Shown here piece by piece: positions 10,081 to 21,246 of a stretch of 64,000 bases of DNA. The position numbers were made by a program, and so were the translations under genes. This DNA is from Diaporthe sp. PMI_573 (lineage: Eukaryota > Ascomycota > Sordariomycetes > Diaporthales > Diaporthaceae): the NCBI GenBank assembly GCA_021399435.1, contig JAJTUP010000057.1, forward strand, positions 1 through 64,000, read 5' to 3'. The stretch's first letter is position 1. Every line of letters begins with the position of its first letter. The notes under the pieces are model-generated. The model saw only the letters and a list, made by a program, of their open reading frames with translations. It was not told the origin of the DNA and did no database searches.

Positions 10081-11305
10081 GTTGGTGGTGTATTCGGTAA
10101 GAATTCTAACAAGACCTTAGGTTGGTAAAAGGAAGAAATTTAGAACAATTGATCTTGAATGGGGATAGCTTGCCAAGTATAAATGTGGATGTATGTATGA
10201 ACAACTTCAGCGTCTATCTCTCGAGCTTGGATACTGCATTTTATATTCTCGCGAAGGTTTGTAACATTTGCCTCGGAACCAGCTGACTGGACTGATAACA
10301 CCGTTTCAGTATCACAACGCATCGCGCCTTCGGGTTCAATGTTGGCGGCCCCGACCATGGTCTTCAGACTTCTCAATGCCCTCGGGTGTCCTGGCGGCCC
10401 ATTGAAAATAGTTGCTAATTATGAATACCCCCCTTCTTCTTTCCATTTTGTAGCGCCGTTCAACACGCAGTCTCTAGCCAACATTGTGCCTCCTGAGACA
10501 AGACCAAGTTTTCCAGCCATCCTGTTGGTTGCCAAATGACCAGCGGCCACTGTGCCACATCCTCATGAGTGGAAATCACAAATCAAACCTCACTTTTCCT
10601 AAAGACCGCGCCGCGACCTTGAGTATAGAAAAACACTGTACAGATTTGTGGGGAAAAAACAAGGGACAGAACCTAGGCATAGAGGTTGTACAGGGGCGTC
10701 CGGACTCAGATTGCCTAATAAATATGTAGCTTCCTTCCTTACGTTGTCATCAGAAAACTACTTCGTTCAAAGTGGCTTGTCCATCAGTTTTACCACAGGG
10801 GATGGGGGATTAAAACTTATTTTTAGTCTCAGGTGCCTGCTTTAGCGCCAACATCCGGTCACACCAGACCCGCTCCAGCCTTCTCCATAATGGGAGCAAT
10901 CTGGCCGTTTTGATTTGCTTTGGGGACTCATCCTTACTTGATAACCCGCGGCATCAAATTTAATCTGGCATAATTCCATTGTGCTTTTGAATGGAGTTTA
11001 CTTTTGTATTTGTGCTCTGGTTTGATACATTCCCACAATCAATGATTGGCCGATGAGCGTGGCCAGTGGATACCTACTTACCTAGGCAGGTACATGCCTG
11101 CACCTTGGGACCAAAGTCCTGTTAAGCTGCAGAGGCCCCGAGGTCTGAGATCAACAACCACAGGTCGTGCCTAGCGAACAACGACCGAACTCTCTCGAAA
11201 TTGAGGCCAATTTGCCCTGCAAAACCACGATACGAGCAACAAGAAGACTACGACTGGCACACCGAGTCCCGACAAACTATTGATCCGGCCCGGTCTCTAG
11301 CGACA
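10081..11305. other. Intergenic, no supported gene
   Basis: Several short open frames on both strands (60-80 codons) overlap one another, have no domain, and most start at non-ATG codons. Nothing else noted. Confidence 0.5.
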
Positions 11306-13153
11306 ATGGAACCTGACGAGAATGCGGTGACACCCCATCCCGAGGCATGCCGTTCTGTTTTCGAGCTCGGCTTCAGAGCATGGTCTTGCTATTCACAACG
11401 CGTGTCTCCGGGGACAAAGCAAGAAGCTCTAGAGAGCCTAAGGATAGTCGACAATGCTTTCCCGGGCCACCCTGTCCTACCCAGCAACCTGAAGCTCACA
11501 AAGTCATCTGACTGCTGGGTAGCTACCGGTGCATCCTTCTGGGACGCGGCAGCTGGTTCAACGTCTTCAGACACCTCACCCTCGGCCTGTGCCCCCGGTC
11601 TGCCAGCAGTAGCGCCTCAAAAACGCAGCTTGCCTGTGACCAAGTCCAAACCGACAAAGTTGACGCTGATCAACTCCTCTGAGAGTGGCATTTTCTCCTT
11701 ATTTGGGGATAAGGATGATCACGTCGCCATCCTCGTCCTCGCCTGGGCCTACATTGTCTCTGCCAGATGGGCAGAATTGATTCCCGGCGCCCACTTACAG
11801 TACAACGACGTTAGACCAGAGTCATCCAAACATGAGGCTTCAAACATCACTGTTCCCATTGTGGCCACGAGCGGAGAGGCTGCGCGCTGGTGGCAGGCAG
11901 TCCTAGTTTCAGGCCAGGGATGGCTGGCTACCGCCAACACCGATGGCAGGACACTGTACTCTCCATGGTCTATCATTCTATCTTCCAGCGCGGCATTGAT
12001 ACCTCTCTTCCTTGTGCATTCTCCCGAGCTGGCCGCTGCACCCGATTCCGCCACCGCTCTACAATTCCTCTCAGAATACGTCACCATGTATGGCGTTGCC
12101 GACCAGAGTCGGGCTGCACTATCCGCCGTCTTATGTCTGCCATTCGCCACCCGCTCCAGCAGTAGGGTGACTTTGCCAGCCCCGTCTGTAACCACGCGAT
12201 TACCTACACCGCAACAAAGGAAGCCCTGGTCGCCTCCCTCTCTGGCCCAAGTGGATAAGCTTCTGGCACTGAGTTGTAATACCCGAGGCCTAGAAGCTTT
12301 GCTCCTAAGCTGCTTCTTTGACCCCGCAGTACCCTGCAATCTCGTCAGCCCCTTCCTACAGGGAACATTTGCGGCCTTGGACAATGTCTCCCAAGATCCA
12401 CTTTTGCTTATCCTTACTCTATTGCGACGGTCACCCAAAGTCGGATTCCTTTGGGTATGCACAGCGGTTCTTAGAGCACACCTCTCTTTGCTGGACAAGG
12501 CACGCTATGGGGGGTTTGAAATCAAATTACACTCGGCCGTATAGACGGGCACCATCCAGTCATTCATGCAATTGCCTGTGTCCGCCACTAAGCCCGGGCG
12601 GATCCGGCGCGAGGATGAGTGCCGGCTTGCTTATCTTGTATCGAAGGACTACCAGCAGAATATGCCCCTATTTCCCTGGAAGCCTCTTGGAGTCGGCGAC
12701 CTCAAAGATGCTGAGCTGGAAGTCCAGATTCACGGAGGCTGTGAGGGCCACGGACTCAGGTATAGGGGATGGGCCTGGGACTGTTGGGAAGACGGGCGAC
12801 CCGTCAGCATCACGCATCAGCCTCCAGAAGTCGACGATACTGAACAGAAGCCGGCCTCATTTCCATGTGCAAGCGCGGAGGTCCCCTATGATATCCTGGA
12901 TCTGGAAGATGATTCGGCTTCCAGCGCGGCTACGCTAAACATCTTCATGTGGCTCCGTAGGGGAGGCTTTGCAGCCTCTGAGCAACCTATTCGACGTCAT
13001 GAGTGGCTTTGTGAGGTTCTTGACGAGGAAGAAGAGGAAGCCTATGAATCCTGGCCCGAAAAAGAGGATAGCGTCTGTGCCGAAAAGAAGCGGCCCAAGT
13101 CCGCCGCCCCGAAACCAAGGCTCGGACGATGGCTTGCATCCACACAGTCTTAG
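11306..13153 (+). CDS. Conserved fungal hypothetical protein with an in-frame TAG or a 90-nt intron
   Basis: The ATG at 11306 (context GACAATGG) opens MEPDENAVTPHPEACRSVFE. One frame continues to the stop at 13153 except for TAG at 12542-12544. The part after the TAG (TGTIQSFMQLPVS) and the mixed Trp-rich middle (LAWAYIVSARWAELIP) recall a large ascomycete family of unknown function often labelled ITC63B heavy-chain-like; that name carries no functional meaning. Two readings: TAG replaces a Trp codon (TGG), or an in-frame 90-nt intron from GTATGC (12455) to TATAG (12544) is removed, joining Trp directly to Thr-Gly-Thr. The 29 codons inside look protein-like, which favours a true nonsense change. 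C-terminus is acidic then basic (DEEEEEAYESW, then KKRPKSAAPKPR). Family assignment is from memory. Confidence 0.6.
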
Positions 13154-13742
13154 AGGGAGGGCTCAGTACGATTCAGCAAGAGCTCAAGCGAAGGCCGCAG
13201 TGAGTCAATCCTTGAGTAACCCTTGTCTGTCTCACCAGCAGGCTGCGTCAAGTGGCATGTTATTTTTAGGCGATTTGTTCCTTTCCCCGAGCTTTAATTC
13301 TAGAATGGGAATTGGTGTCGAGCTTTACATACACATTGATTGACTTGATGGTACAGATTTGTCCTGTTCTGGTCTTTTGGGAGGCCTGTGATGATCCATA
13401 ATAAAAAGGCCAAGTTGTTAATTAGTAGTGCCATTAGCGTCATAACGTGCATGATACTTTTGGCGGAAGGATTGTAAGCCTGTCTTTCGCAATGTTAATC
13501 TCGTATTTCGCGTGACATAACGGATGGTAGACGCGTCTTTGGATTCGAGGCTTAGACTCGCGAGGATCGATTCCCCTGTCACTTTCGTATTCCTACATCA
13601 TTGGTCGATATGTTCTACATATTTAGTTGAGCCCTACCTGCCGCTGGCACTCTAGCTAAACTGTAACCGCTGCTTCAACCTGTATCAGCGGTCCTGCATT
13701 TTGCTGTCATTCGTTAATTTTGTTTCAACGGCTACGCCAACC
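13154..13742. other. Intergenic between hypothetical gene and carboxylesterase
   Basis: About 590 bases of 3' and 5' flank. No repeat or RNA gene recognised. The last 60 bases before the esterase ATG are CT-rich, usual for fungal leaders. Confidence 0.5.
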
Positions 13743-15636
13743 ATGACGCTCCTTCGATATACCACACATGCACTGGGAGTCGCGTTGACGATTTCCAGTG
13801 CACAATGCTCAGTCTTACCTCGTACTTTCGATGTCGGACAACAGGTCAACACGACAAGCGGAATCATCCGGGGTCACGCAGCTACGGACCGGACGGAGGT
13901 ATCCGAGTATCTCGGCATCCCATTTGCGCAACCACCGCTTGGAGACTTGCGGTTCGCCGCGCCAGAGCCGTACCGGTCCAGCCTGCCATTTGATGCCAGC
14001 TCATACGGGCTGATGTGCATGAGAAATGCTGCGCAGCCCGATTACAGCGTGCTCACAGCCGCTGGGTACAACTTGACCCCGATAGCGGAAGAATACCTGA
14101 ATACTATCCAAGGCCAGGGTAACGCCATGGGAGAAGACTGCTTGACAGTCAACGTGTGGACGAAGCCCCAAGTCGGAGAGAAGGCAAAGGCGGTCTTGTT
14201 TTTCATCCACGGCGGCGGTATGTGCACTCAGAATTACTTGAACACTAGGAAGATGCTCTCTTACTAACGGATCACAGGCTTCCAAGGAGGTTCCAGCGAC
14301 AACCCGTTCTTGACCGGGCAGTACTTCGCCGATGACGAAGACGTTGTTGTTATCTCCACCAAGTAAGCAGGCTCGTTTCCGGAACATGTCTTACACCGTC
14401 ACTAACACATGTTCCACTCGCTCCAGCTACCGAACCAATGTATTCGGTTTCCCCGGCCTACAGCCCTCGGTAGCCAACGTGGAGCCCAACGCCGGCCTTC
14501 TAGACCAGCGTCTGGCCATCGAATGGGCCCGAGACAACGTGGCAGCCTTCGGGGGCGACCCCACGCGCATCACGCTCTTCGGCCAGTCCGCCGGCTCTAC
14601 CTCCATCTCGACTTATGGCTACGCCTACGCCGAGGACCCCATCGCCCACGGCCTGATCACCCAGTCCGGGACAGCCGACAGCTTCGGAGCCCCAGCCTCA
14701 GACTCCACGGCCTCCTTCCAGGCCGTCGCAACCCTCCTAGGCTGCAATTCCACCTCCTCCACCCCGGAAGGCCTCGCCGCAGCAGTCTCGTGCATCCGCG
14801 CCCAGCCCGCTGAAGCAGTGTCAGCCGCCGCCGCACAGGTCCCATCAACAACTTCGGTACTGGGCACCTTCGCCCCCACCGCGGACAACAAGACCGCTTT
14901 CGCAGACTACGACTCCCTGACGGAATCCGGCGCCTTCGCGCAACTCCCCCGCCTGCATGGCAGCAACGCGGACGACGGCAACTCATTCGCGCTTGACTTC
15001 GCGCTGTTGGGCCTCGTCCTGCCCCCCGCGTACTGGGACTGGCACACGCTCGCCTTCTTCGGGTGTCCCACGGCAAAGAGCGCAGAGTCCCTCGCGGCGG
15101 CCGCACCGGATGTCCCTGCGTGGCGGTACGTGTACACCGCCGACTACCCCAACATGCGGCTCACTGAGAACCCCTCGCTGGGCGCCTACCACGGCGCCGA
15201 GCTAAACCCGCTCTTTGGGACCTCGGAGTCGCTCGGTGGGAAGGATACTCCTGCTGAGGCAGCCATGGGGAAGTATATGCGGGCGGCGTGGGCTGCGTTT
15301 GCGAAGGATCCCGTGAATGGGCTGGCTGGGGAGAGGTTTGAGTGGCCGGCGCTGCCGGTTGAGGAGGAAGACGGTTCATGTGAGGAGGAGGCCCAGCTTG
15401 TTGTGCTGGGGCTGGGCAATGCTACCGAGGCGGTGTTCCAGCCGAGCTCTACGTGGGACTCGGCGTGCCCTGCAGTCACGGGCGTCTTGGAGGCACTTGG
15501 GGGTGTTGGGGGCTTGCTTATGCTTGCGCCGTTTGCGGGTCAGGCCCTCCAGGGCATCGAGGACGGGGACGTTATCGCTGTTGGGGAGGCGTTGTTGGCT
15601 GTTGCTCAGGCAGCTGCTGGAATGGCGACAAGCTGA
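13743..15636 (+). CDS. Secreted type-B carboxylesterase/lipase family protein
   Basis: Three exons: 13743-14217, 14278-14362, 14427-15636, with GTATGT and GTAAGC donors, TACTAAC and CACTAAC branch sites; 589 aa after splicing. The N-terminus is a signal peptide (MTLLRYTTHALGVALTISSA). Family marks in order: YLGIPFAQPPLGDLRFAAP, the EDCLTVNVW signature, oxyanion HGGGFQ formed across intron 1, nucleophile Ser241 in FGQSAGS, candidate acid Asp370 in GSNADDG, and catalytic His442 in YHGAEL. Length and order are normal for fungal secreted esterases that hydrolyse carboxylic esters. The acid position is usually Glu, here Asp is inferred. The C-terminus is Gly/Ala/Leu-rich and hydrophobic. It is convergent with the CorA-like gene. 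Confidence 0.9.
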
Positions 15637-15862
15637 GCGAGGTGTGCAGGATGGCTTAACTTCCATGCTCATATTCATGCGCTCATCAATCTTAGGAATG
15701 CCGGCAGAATGTAGATACCAACATTGAAGTCCTACTAGTACCGTAAACTCAAACAAGAGGCCGTGAGGGATACAACAGTGTCAGTAATTATTTTATACTT
15801 AAGGGCTACGATTAGTTTATAGAATTTTAATTTTCATTTCAACTCGTTATGCGGACTGACTT

Positions 15863-17900
15863 CTATACTAACCCAGTGCTTGCCCTGCGTCCCTTCTCGA
15901 CCTCCTCAAACGCTATGTGCCTCAGCCGAAACGCAGGCGGCGGGCTGGTGAGCCCAGTACTCGACAGCGTCTTGCTCCTCGAGCTCTTACTGAACCACTT
16001 GATGCCGTCCTCCTCACTCGAGCTGGACCCCTTCCTCGAGCTCGGAAACATGGCCGTGCCGCCCTCGACCGCCGATTCTCCCCGCCGCACCGACATGTAT
16101 ATGAAGTCGTGCAGGAAGCTCGTCTCCAGCTCCCGCGGCTTCCTGTCGTCGGTCCAGTACCTCTCCTCGCTGAGGTCCTTGGACAGGTGTTTCCTAAAGT
16201 ACCTGTCCTGGCCGACCCACCATGCCCGCCAGCACACCAGGATGCCGATGGTCAGTGGCACAGTGATGGACCAGTATATCCAAAAGCGCCAGCTGACTAC
16301 CGCGTCCCCGCCGTCTGATCCGTCTTCGCCCCCGGGCTGCCAGTCAAATATGGACATGCCGAAGAGAGACGACATGAACTCGCCGGGCAGGAAGATTGCA
16401 GTAATAACTGCCAGTGCCTTCATAGAGGATGAATCTCGCGAGGAAGCGACGGCCATGCGTGCGTTGAGATTGTTATCCTCTTGGGCCATTTTACTGTAAA
16501 TCTGGCAGCAACTCAGCATGAAGCTACAGAATGACTTCCAAGATATGATAGCGCCAACTCACAATATCCACCAGCGCCTTACACCTCATCTCCAATATCG
16601 TCCGATCCGTCTTGAGGGACATGCACAGCTGTGATAGACCATCCAGGTACTGCTTGATCTCATGCCAGTGACCCGTGAGCGGGTCTTCCTGGATCCTCGC
16701 CTTCAGCAGGCCAGTGCCCACCCTGCCACGGACAGATAGCGGCATGGGGAAAGACGACGCGGTGCTGGATGCCGGAGGGCCGTCCGAGTCCTGGCGGACG
16801 TCGTCTAGGGCATCGCCCGCCTCGATAAGGATCTTGATGGCGCGGTCCATCCAGTGCAGCGTGTCGAGCAGCCGGATGCTGCGCTTGAGGACGTCGTGCG
16901 CGTTCTTCATCAACTCCGTCGACTTCTTATATACCTGCTGCTGCTGGCCCGACCCGGTCTGGCTCGATGCTCCACCGCCGCCGTTGTGGTTATAGCCCGG
17001 GGGCATGCCCTGCCGGTTACTCACCCCGCCTGCCGAGGAGCTCGTCCGCCGCCGGCGCGCAGTGTCGTCAAAGGCGTCAAAGCCGGCCATATTGCTGACG
17101 TCTCTCTCTACCGCGACAACCTCGCTGTGGTTGTCTGCCACGGCCTGCTCCGTCCACGCGAATTGGACCTGGAGCAGCATGACCGGGATGACCAAGGGGT
17201 GGGCCCAGTGCGACTTGCAGCTCTGCAGCCGCTGGTCGTACTGGTCCAGGTCCTCGATCGTGTGCTGGTTCGGGTCGAACGACTGCCTGACAAGGACAGT
17301 CGTCGTCCGTTCGGGGATGCTGTGCGTCATGGACAGGAAGTCGTACGGTGCCCGAGGATCCGACGGGAAGGACATGATGATGCTCAGCTTCTCGTGGTGG
17401 CGGTCCCAGAACATGGACTCGACGGTCGTGCGCCTCACGTACTGCAGGGTGGCCGGGTGCAGGTCCATCAGGTTGTAGTCGGCGCTGGTGAGGTGCAGCC
17501 CGTCCAAGTTCATGTCCTCGCTGGACTTGTGGTTCTTGCGGCGGTGGCAGATGACCTGCCTCACCCTGCCCTGCAGCAGGTGTGGCGAGCCCTTCCACTT
17601 GGGGCCCCAGTTGCCCTGGATGTCAACGGACTGGTCCTCCCTCATGGCCTGGTGGAACAGGTCGTCGCCCTTGCCGTCCTCGCTGACGATGCATTGGCCG
17701 ACATGCTTGAGAAATGGCCGGTCATTGTCCGTCTCGGACGACTGGATCGTGCTGGCATAGTCGCTGTCCTTTGCGAAGACCGCATACTCCTGGTACCTCA
17801 GGTGGGAGACGCCATCGCGGAGCAGGATATCGCTCTGGAGTCTATCTGTGTCGAAGATGAAGAGGTCAGAGCGGTGAGGGTCCTTCTCACCAAGCATCAT
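15863..17900 (-). CDS. CorA-like membrane protein (divalent cation transporter superfamily)
   Basis: Two exons, 17900-16563 and 16501-15863, joined by a 61-nt intron (donor GTGAGT). From the first in-frame ATG (17900) the product is 658 aa. The long N-terminal part is cytosolic-looking; the C-terminus has a helix (DRTILEMRCKALVDI) leading into two membrane spans (ALAVITAIFLPGEFMSSLFG and FWIYWSITVPLTIGILVCW), the CorA arrangement. The loop motif is GMS instead of the canonical GMN, common in fungal CorA-like proteins and making Mg2+ transport uncertain. The open frame continues upstream of 17900 with plausible coding (KVLVFLRRWQCWRRVELCAW) to a TGA at 18030-18032, itself two codons after an in-frame ATG at 18038, so the true start is unresolved: another exon, or TGG changed to TGA. 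Confidence 0.75.
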
Positions 17901-18023
17901 TCTGCCCTTGTTGGTTGCCACCAGCGGCAATTCGGCAAGCCAGGCACACAACTCGACCCTCCTCCAGCACTGCCACCTCCGCAAAAACACAAGAACCTTC
18001 CCGGGGTGTCGGTGAGATTGTAA

Positions 18024-19214
18024 CGTCGATCACTCCATGAATGGGTCTTGTTAGTCTTTAATCTATATTATTGGCGCTTGATCAAATCTAATCAACGAGT
18101 TGCAACAACCAATCTATTGGGGGAAAGGGAAAACGTGACAAGATTGCCGAGATCTATGGTGTTGGCCGCCGGCGTCGTGAGCAGAAAAAGCCAGGTAACC
18201 GCAGCATTGAGGTGCCGGAAACGCTGAGAAAACTTTCTTTGCGATCGCCTACCACGCAGTGTGTCTAAGACCCCTGACTCGTCTCTCGCTTGGCGCAGGG
18301 TGTCCTGCAGGACGATGGTGAGCTTGTCCAGCTGGACACCGCTTTTCAGCTCCACCGTGCACGATGAGGTGCACTTGTGGGCAAGTGGCCCTCTCCTGCC
18401 GCCTTGATGATTGGTGACTGGCTTGCCAGCACCGAGGTCTCGGCCCCAGGACCCATGGGGTTCTGCCGTGATAATACGGCGATAAGTGGTGGTATCGATA
18501 TAGCGGGGCTGTCTTCACGGGGAACAGGATGAGGCCGATCCGCTGGGCACGAGAAGATGCACCAACGGGAAGTCAAGCTCGGGGCCAGTTTGGAGGGGTT
18601 TTCGGTGAGGAGAAAGGACCGAGGTGTCATTATGCGCCGCATGACTGCAGGCTAATTTGCCTGAGAGGATGGCCTACCGCCTACTAGCGCTCGCGTGATA
18701 CGGCTCTAGGAATATTCGGGCGGCTGGTCTGGCTGATCGTCGGCATAGCTGAGGCTCTGCAGCTGCGAGGTTGCTTTTGCAAAACGGCGGAAGCTCAAGC
18801 GACTGGTTTCTGATTGCCGGGTGCATAAACGATCCAGATTCGTGAGCCGCAGGAGTCAAGATAACACCTCATGGATCGGCATCTTGCATGTGGTCACCCA
18901 ACAAGGTTGCCGAGATGCACGACCGAAGCTTGGATGCTTGAATGCTTGAATCGGGTCAATACCACCTGGCAGATTAGCATGCAGTCACAACTCAAGTCTA
19001 TGAAATGCGGTCAACTCACAAGAAGCGACGGCCGAGGAATTGTCTAATACTACAATGGTATTATAAAGATCTCGCTATGCTATATCTACACCGTCCAGAG
19101 CAAAGTGTGTGGCAATATATACACCGAAGTCATGACATCAATAAACCCTATCCCAATGCATCCACAAAAGAAAGAACCCGCCTGAGCCGCGCCGAAAAAA
19201 ACGGAGCGTGGAGC
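18024..19214. other. Upstream region of the CorA-like gene
   Basis: Minus-strand frames between 18092 and 18642 (one reads VQLDKLTIVLQDTLRQARDE) could contain 5' exons of the CorA-like gene, but no splice path gave a continuous frame. From 18660 to 19214 nothing is recognised except the 3' flank of the MFS gene. Confidence 0.4.
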
Positions 19215-21246
19215 TCACTCGTCGTCATCCTCCAGCTCAATCTCCTTGCCGCTGCCCTCGTACAGCATAAGGCTCGAGATCCAGCCGCCAACAGCGACGG
19301 CGCCGACGGCCCACCAGCTGAAGGCGACCATGCCCCAGTCAAGCCCGACACCGTACCAGTAACCACCAACGATGGGGCCCACGGTGCGGAAGCCCGCCGA
19401 GACGGACTGACCGATGCCGTGGATGGTTCCCAGCACGGACGGGTGCGGGCTGCAGTTGTTGAGCAGAATGATGCTGGCGGGCAACGTCATGGTGCGGGCC
19501 GAGGTGTGCAGGAACAGGATGAGCACGATGCCGAACCACAGGACGGTGGATGTCGTCGTCGTGCCGTCCTCGTTGGTCGACTGCGGCATCACGGCCAGGA
19601 ACGGCGCCAGAAGGTAGGCCACGGGGAAGATGATGAGGAAGTAGCGGAACGACCGCAGCGTGCCCAGGCGCGCGTGCACGGGAGGGTACATGACCACCTG
19701 CAGCAGCATGCCTAGCACGCCCAGGATCGAAGTCGCGTTTCCGACAGTCGACGCGGGCATGCCCAGCCCGCCGGCAAACCAGAGCATGCTGCGCTTGCCG
19801 ATGGTACCGCGGGACTCGATCTCCGCCGCGGTGGGGATGTTGGAGTCGACGTGGGCGGGGATGAAACCGGGACGGGGGGACGACAGGAACAGCGACCAGA
19901 TGTTGGTGAAGGCGCCGAGGTGGAAGTCGTAGAAGGCCTGCGAGAGCAGCGTGCAGATGACGTTCTTGGTCCACAGGCGGCTGAAGGGCAGGACCTTGCG
20001 CTTCTTGGGCTCCGTGACGGGCTGCGGGTTCTCGGACTTCTCGTCGAGGCGGAGCTCCGAGTAGCCGGTGTGTGAGTGGTAGACGTAGTCGAGGGGCCGG
20101 CGCAGGAAAAAGGCCTTTGCGCGCGCGGCGGCGTACAGGCCCGCGTCGAACGATCCCTTCTTGCCCTTGGACGTCTCCTCGAGGCCGAAGAAGACGGCCA
20201 GGAAGGTGACGAACAGGAAGACAGCGTTCATGATGGACGGCAGGGCGAAGGGGTACTTCTCGATCATGGGCGAATAGAGCGGGCCTTCGGGGCCGAACCA
20301 GCCCGGAAGAGTCATGGCCGGGTCGGCCAGCCAGCCTCCAATGATGGGACCGAGGATTCCGGCGACGTTGAAGCTCATGGGCAGGATGAGGAACGCACGC
20401 GACTGGTACTTCCTCTCGACGGTGATCTCGGAGATCATAGTGCGGATGATACCAACCAGGCCATTTATCGAGCCCGAGAAGATGCGCCATGCCATGGCGG
20501 CGGCGAAGCTCTGCGAGAATCCATATCCGAAGCACCCGATGGCTGTCCCCAGGGTTCCGACGAGGAGCACCATCTTGCGTCCTCCCCACCACTTCGTCGA
20601 GTCGGCTGCCTTGCCCCAGGCGATGGCGGTCAGGACCTGGGCGCCGGTGAAGCAGCCCGTCAGGAGGCCAGCTTGTGCCGATATTTGAGAGTCGGAGAGG
20701 ATTGCTTCTACAAGAGAGTCAACATCAGGTATCGACTGACGGGTTTCGGGTGTTCTTTGACATACCTGAGCCGCCCGTCTCGATCGTCCGCTGTTCGGCC
20801 AGGTGCTTCAGCTGGTAAAAGACGTACGCCTGCAGACTAGCCACCTGCAGGAAGTCGACGAACCGGCACATGAACAGGATGAGCAGCTGGCCCTTGTGGG
20901 GCAGAGACATCCATGTGACGTGCTCCGGCGCAGCCTTCCTAGGCTCCTCCTTCTCGACATCTCGTGACATGAACGGGGCGTTCTCCTTGCTCATATCATC
21001 CTCCGAGTCAAAGTACCTCTCACGCGGACTACTTGTGGGGTCGAATACTGTGACGGATGAAGACGATGACGCAACACCAGGCGAGACGGCTCCCCTCCGG
21101 TGTTCCTGGTTCAGAAATGTGTCGAAGTCTGCTTCGCTCCCGAACTCGCCCTTCTCGTTCACCGAGGACTCTTGCATGATATCATACTGGCCCGGTGGTG
21201 CCAGCTCGCTCTGTTGTGAGTGAGCTGGGGTAGTTTGTTGTGCCAT
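19215..21246 (-). CDS. MFS transporter, ZIFL/YCR023C-like
   Basis: Exons 21246-20766 and 20707-19215, intron 58 nt (GTATGT..TTGTAG); 657 aa. A hydrophilic N-terminal tail of about 130 residues, Ser/Glu-rich, precedes the first span (LILFMCRFVDFLQVASLQAY). The MFS signature is WGGRKMVLLVG; then SGSINGLVGIIRTMISEI and FNVAGILGPIIGGWLADP, a central loop, and six further helices up to WAVGAVAVGGWISSLMLYE, ending in an acidic KEIELEDDDE. This matches the fungal branch related to yeast YCR023C and plant ZIFL carriers, proton-coupled antiporters whose substrates in fungi are mostly unknown. ATG at 21246 is the first in frame and has a long AT/CT-mixed leader. Confidence 0.9.

Noticed and set aside
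11749..12498. 249-codon minus-strand frame in the hypothetical gene
   Set aside because: Shadow; the plus strand has the better start and continues beyond.
13537..13590. Possible second tRNA (GGATCGATTCCCC box)
   Set aside because: A T-arm-like word is present but no matching acceptor, D arm or anticodon stem could be drawn on either strand.
16854..18023. 389-codon plus-strand frame across the CorA-like gene
   Set aside because: Shadow of the minus-strand coding exon, lacking any motif, while the minus strand shows membrane spans and family marks.
18092..18642. Minus-strand frames upstream of the CorA-like gene
   Set aside because: Protein-like composition, but no splice path joins them to the CorA frame and no domain is seen; kept only as a possible 5' exon.
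19339..20840. Long frames opposite or shifted to the MFS gene (254-417 codons)
   Set aside because: GC-rich codon shadows of the real transporter exons; Arg/Pro/His-rich without domain.
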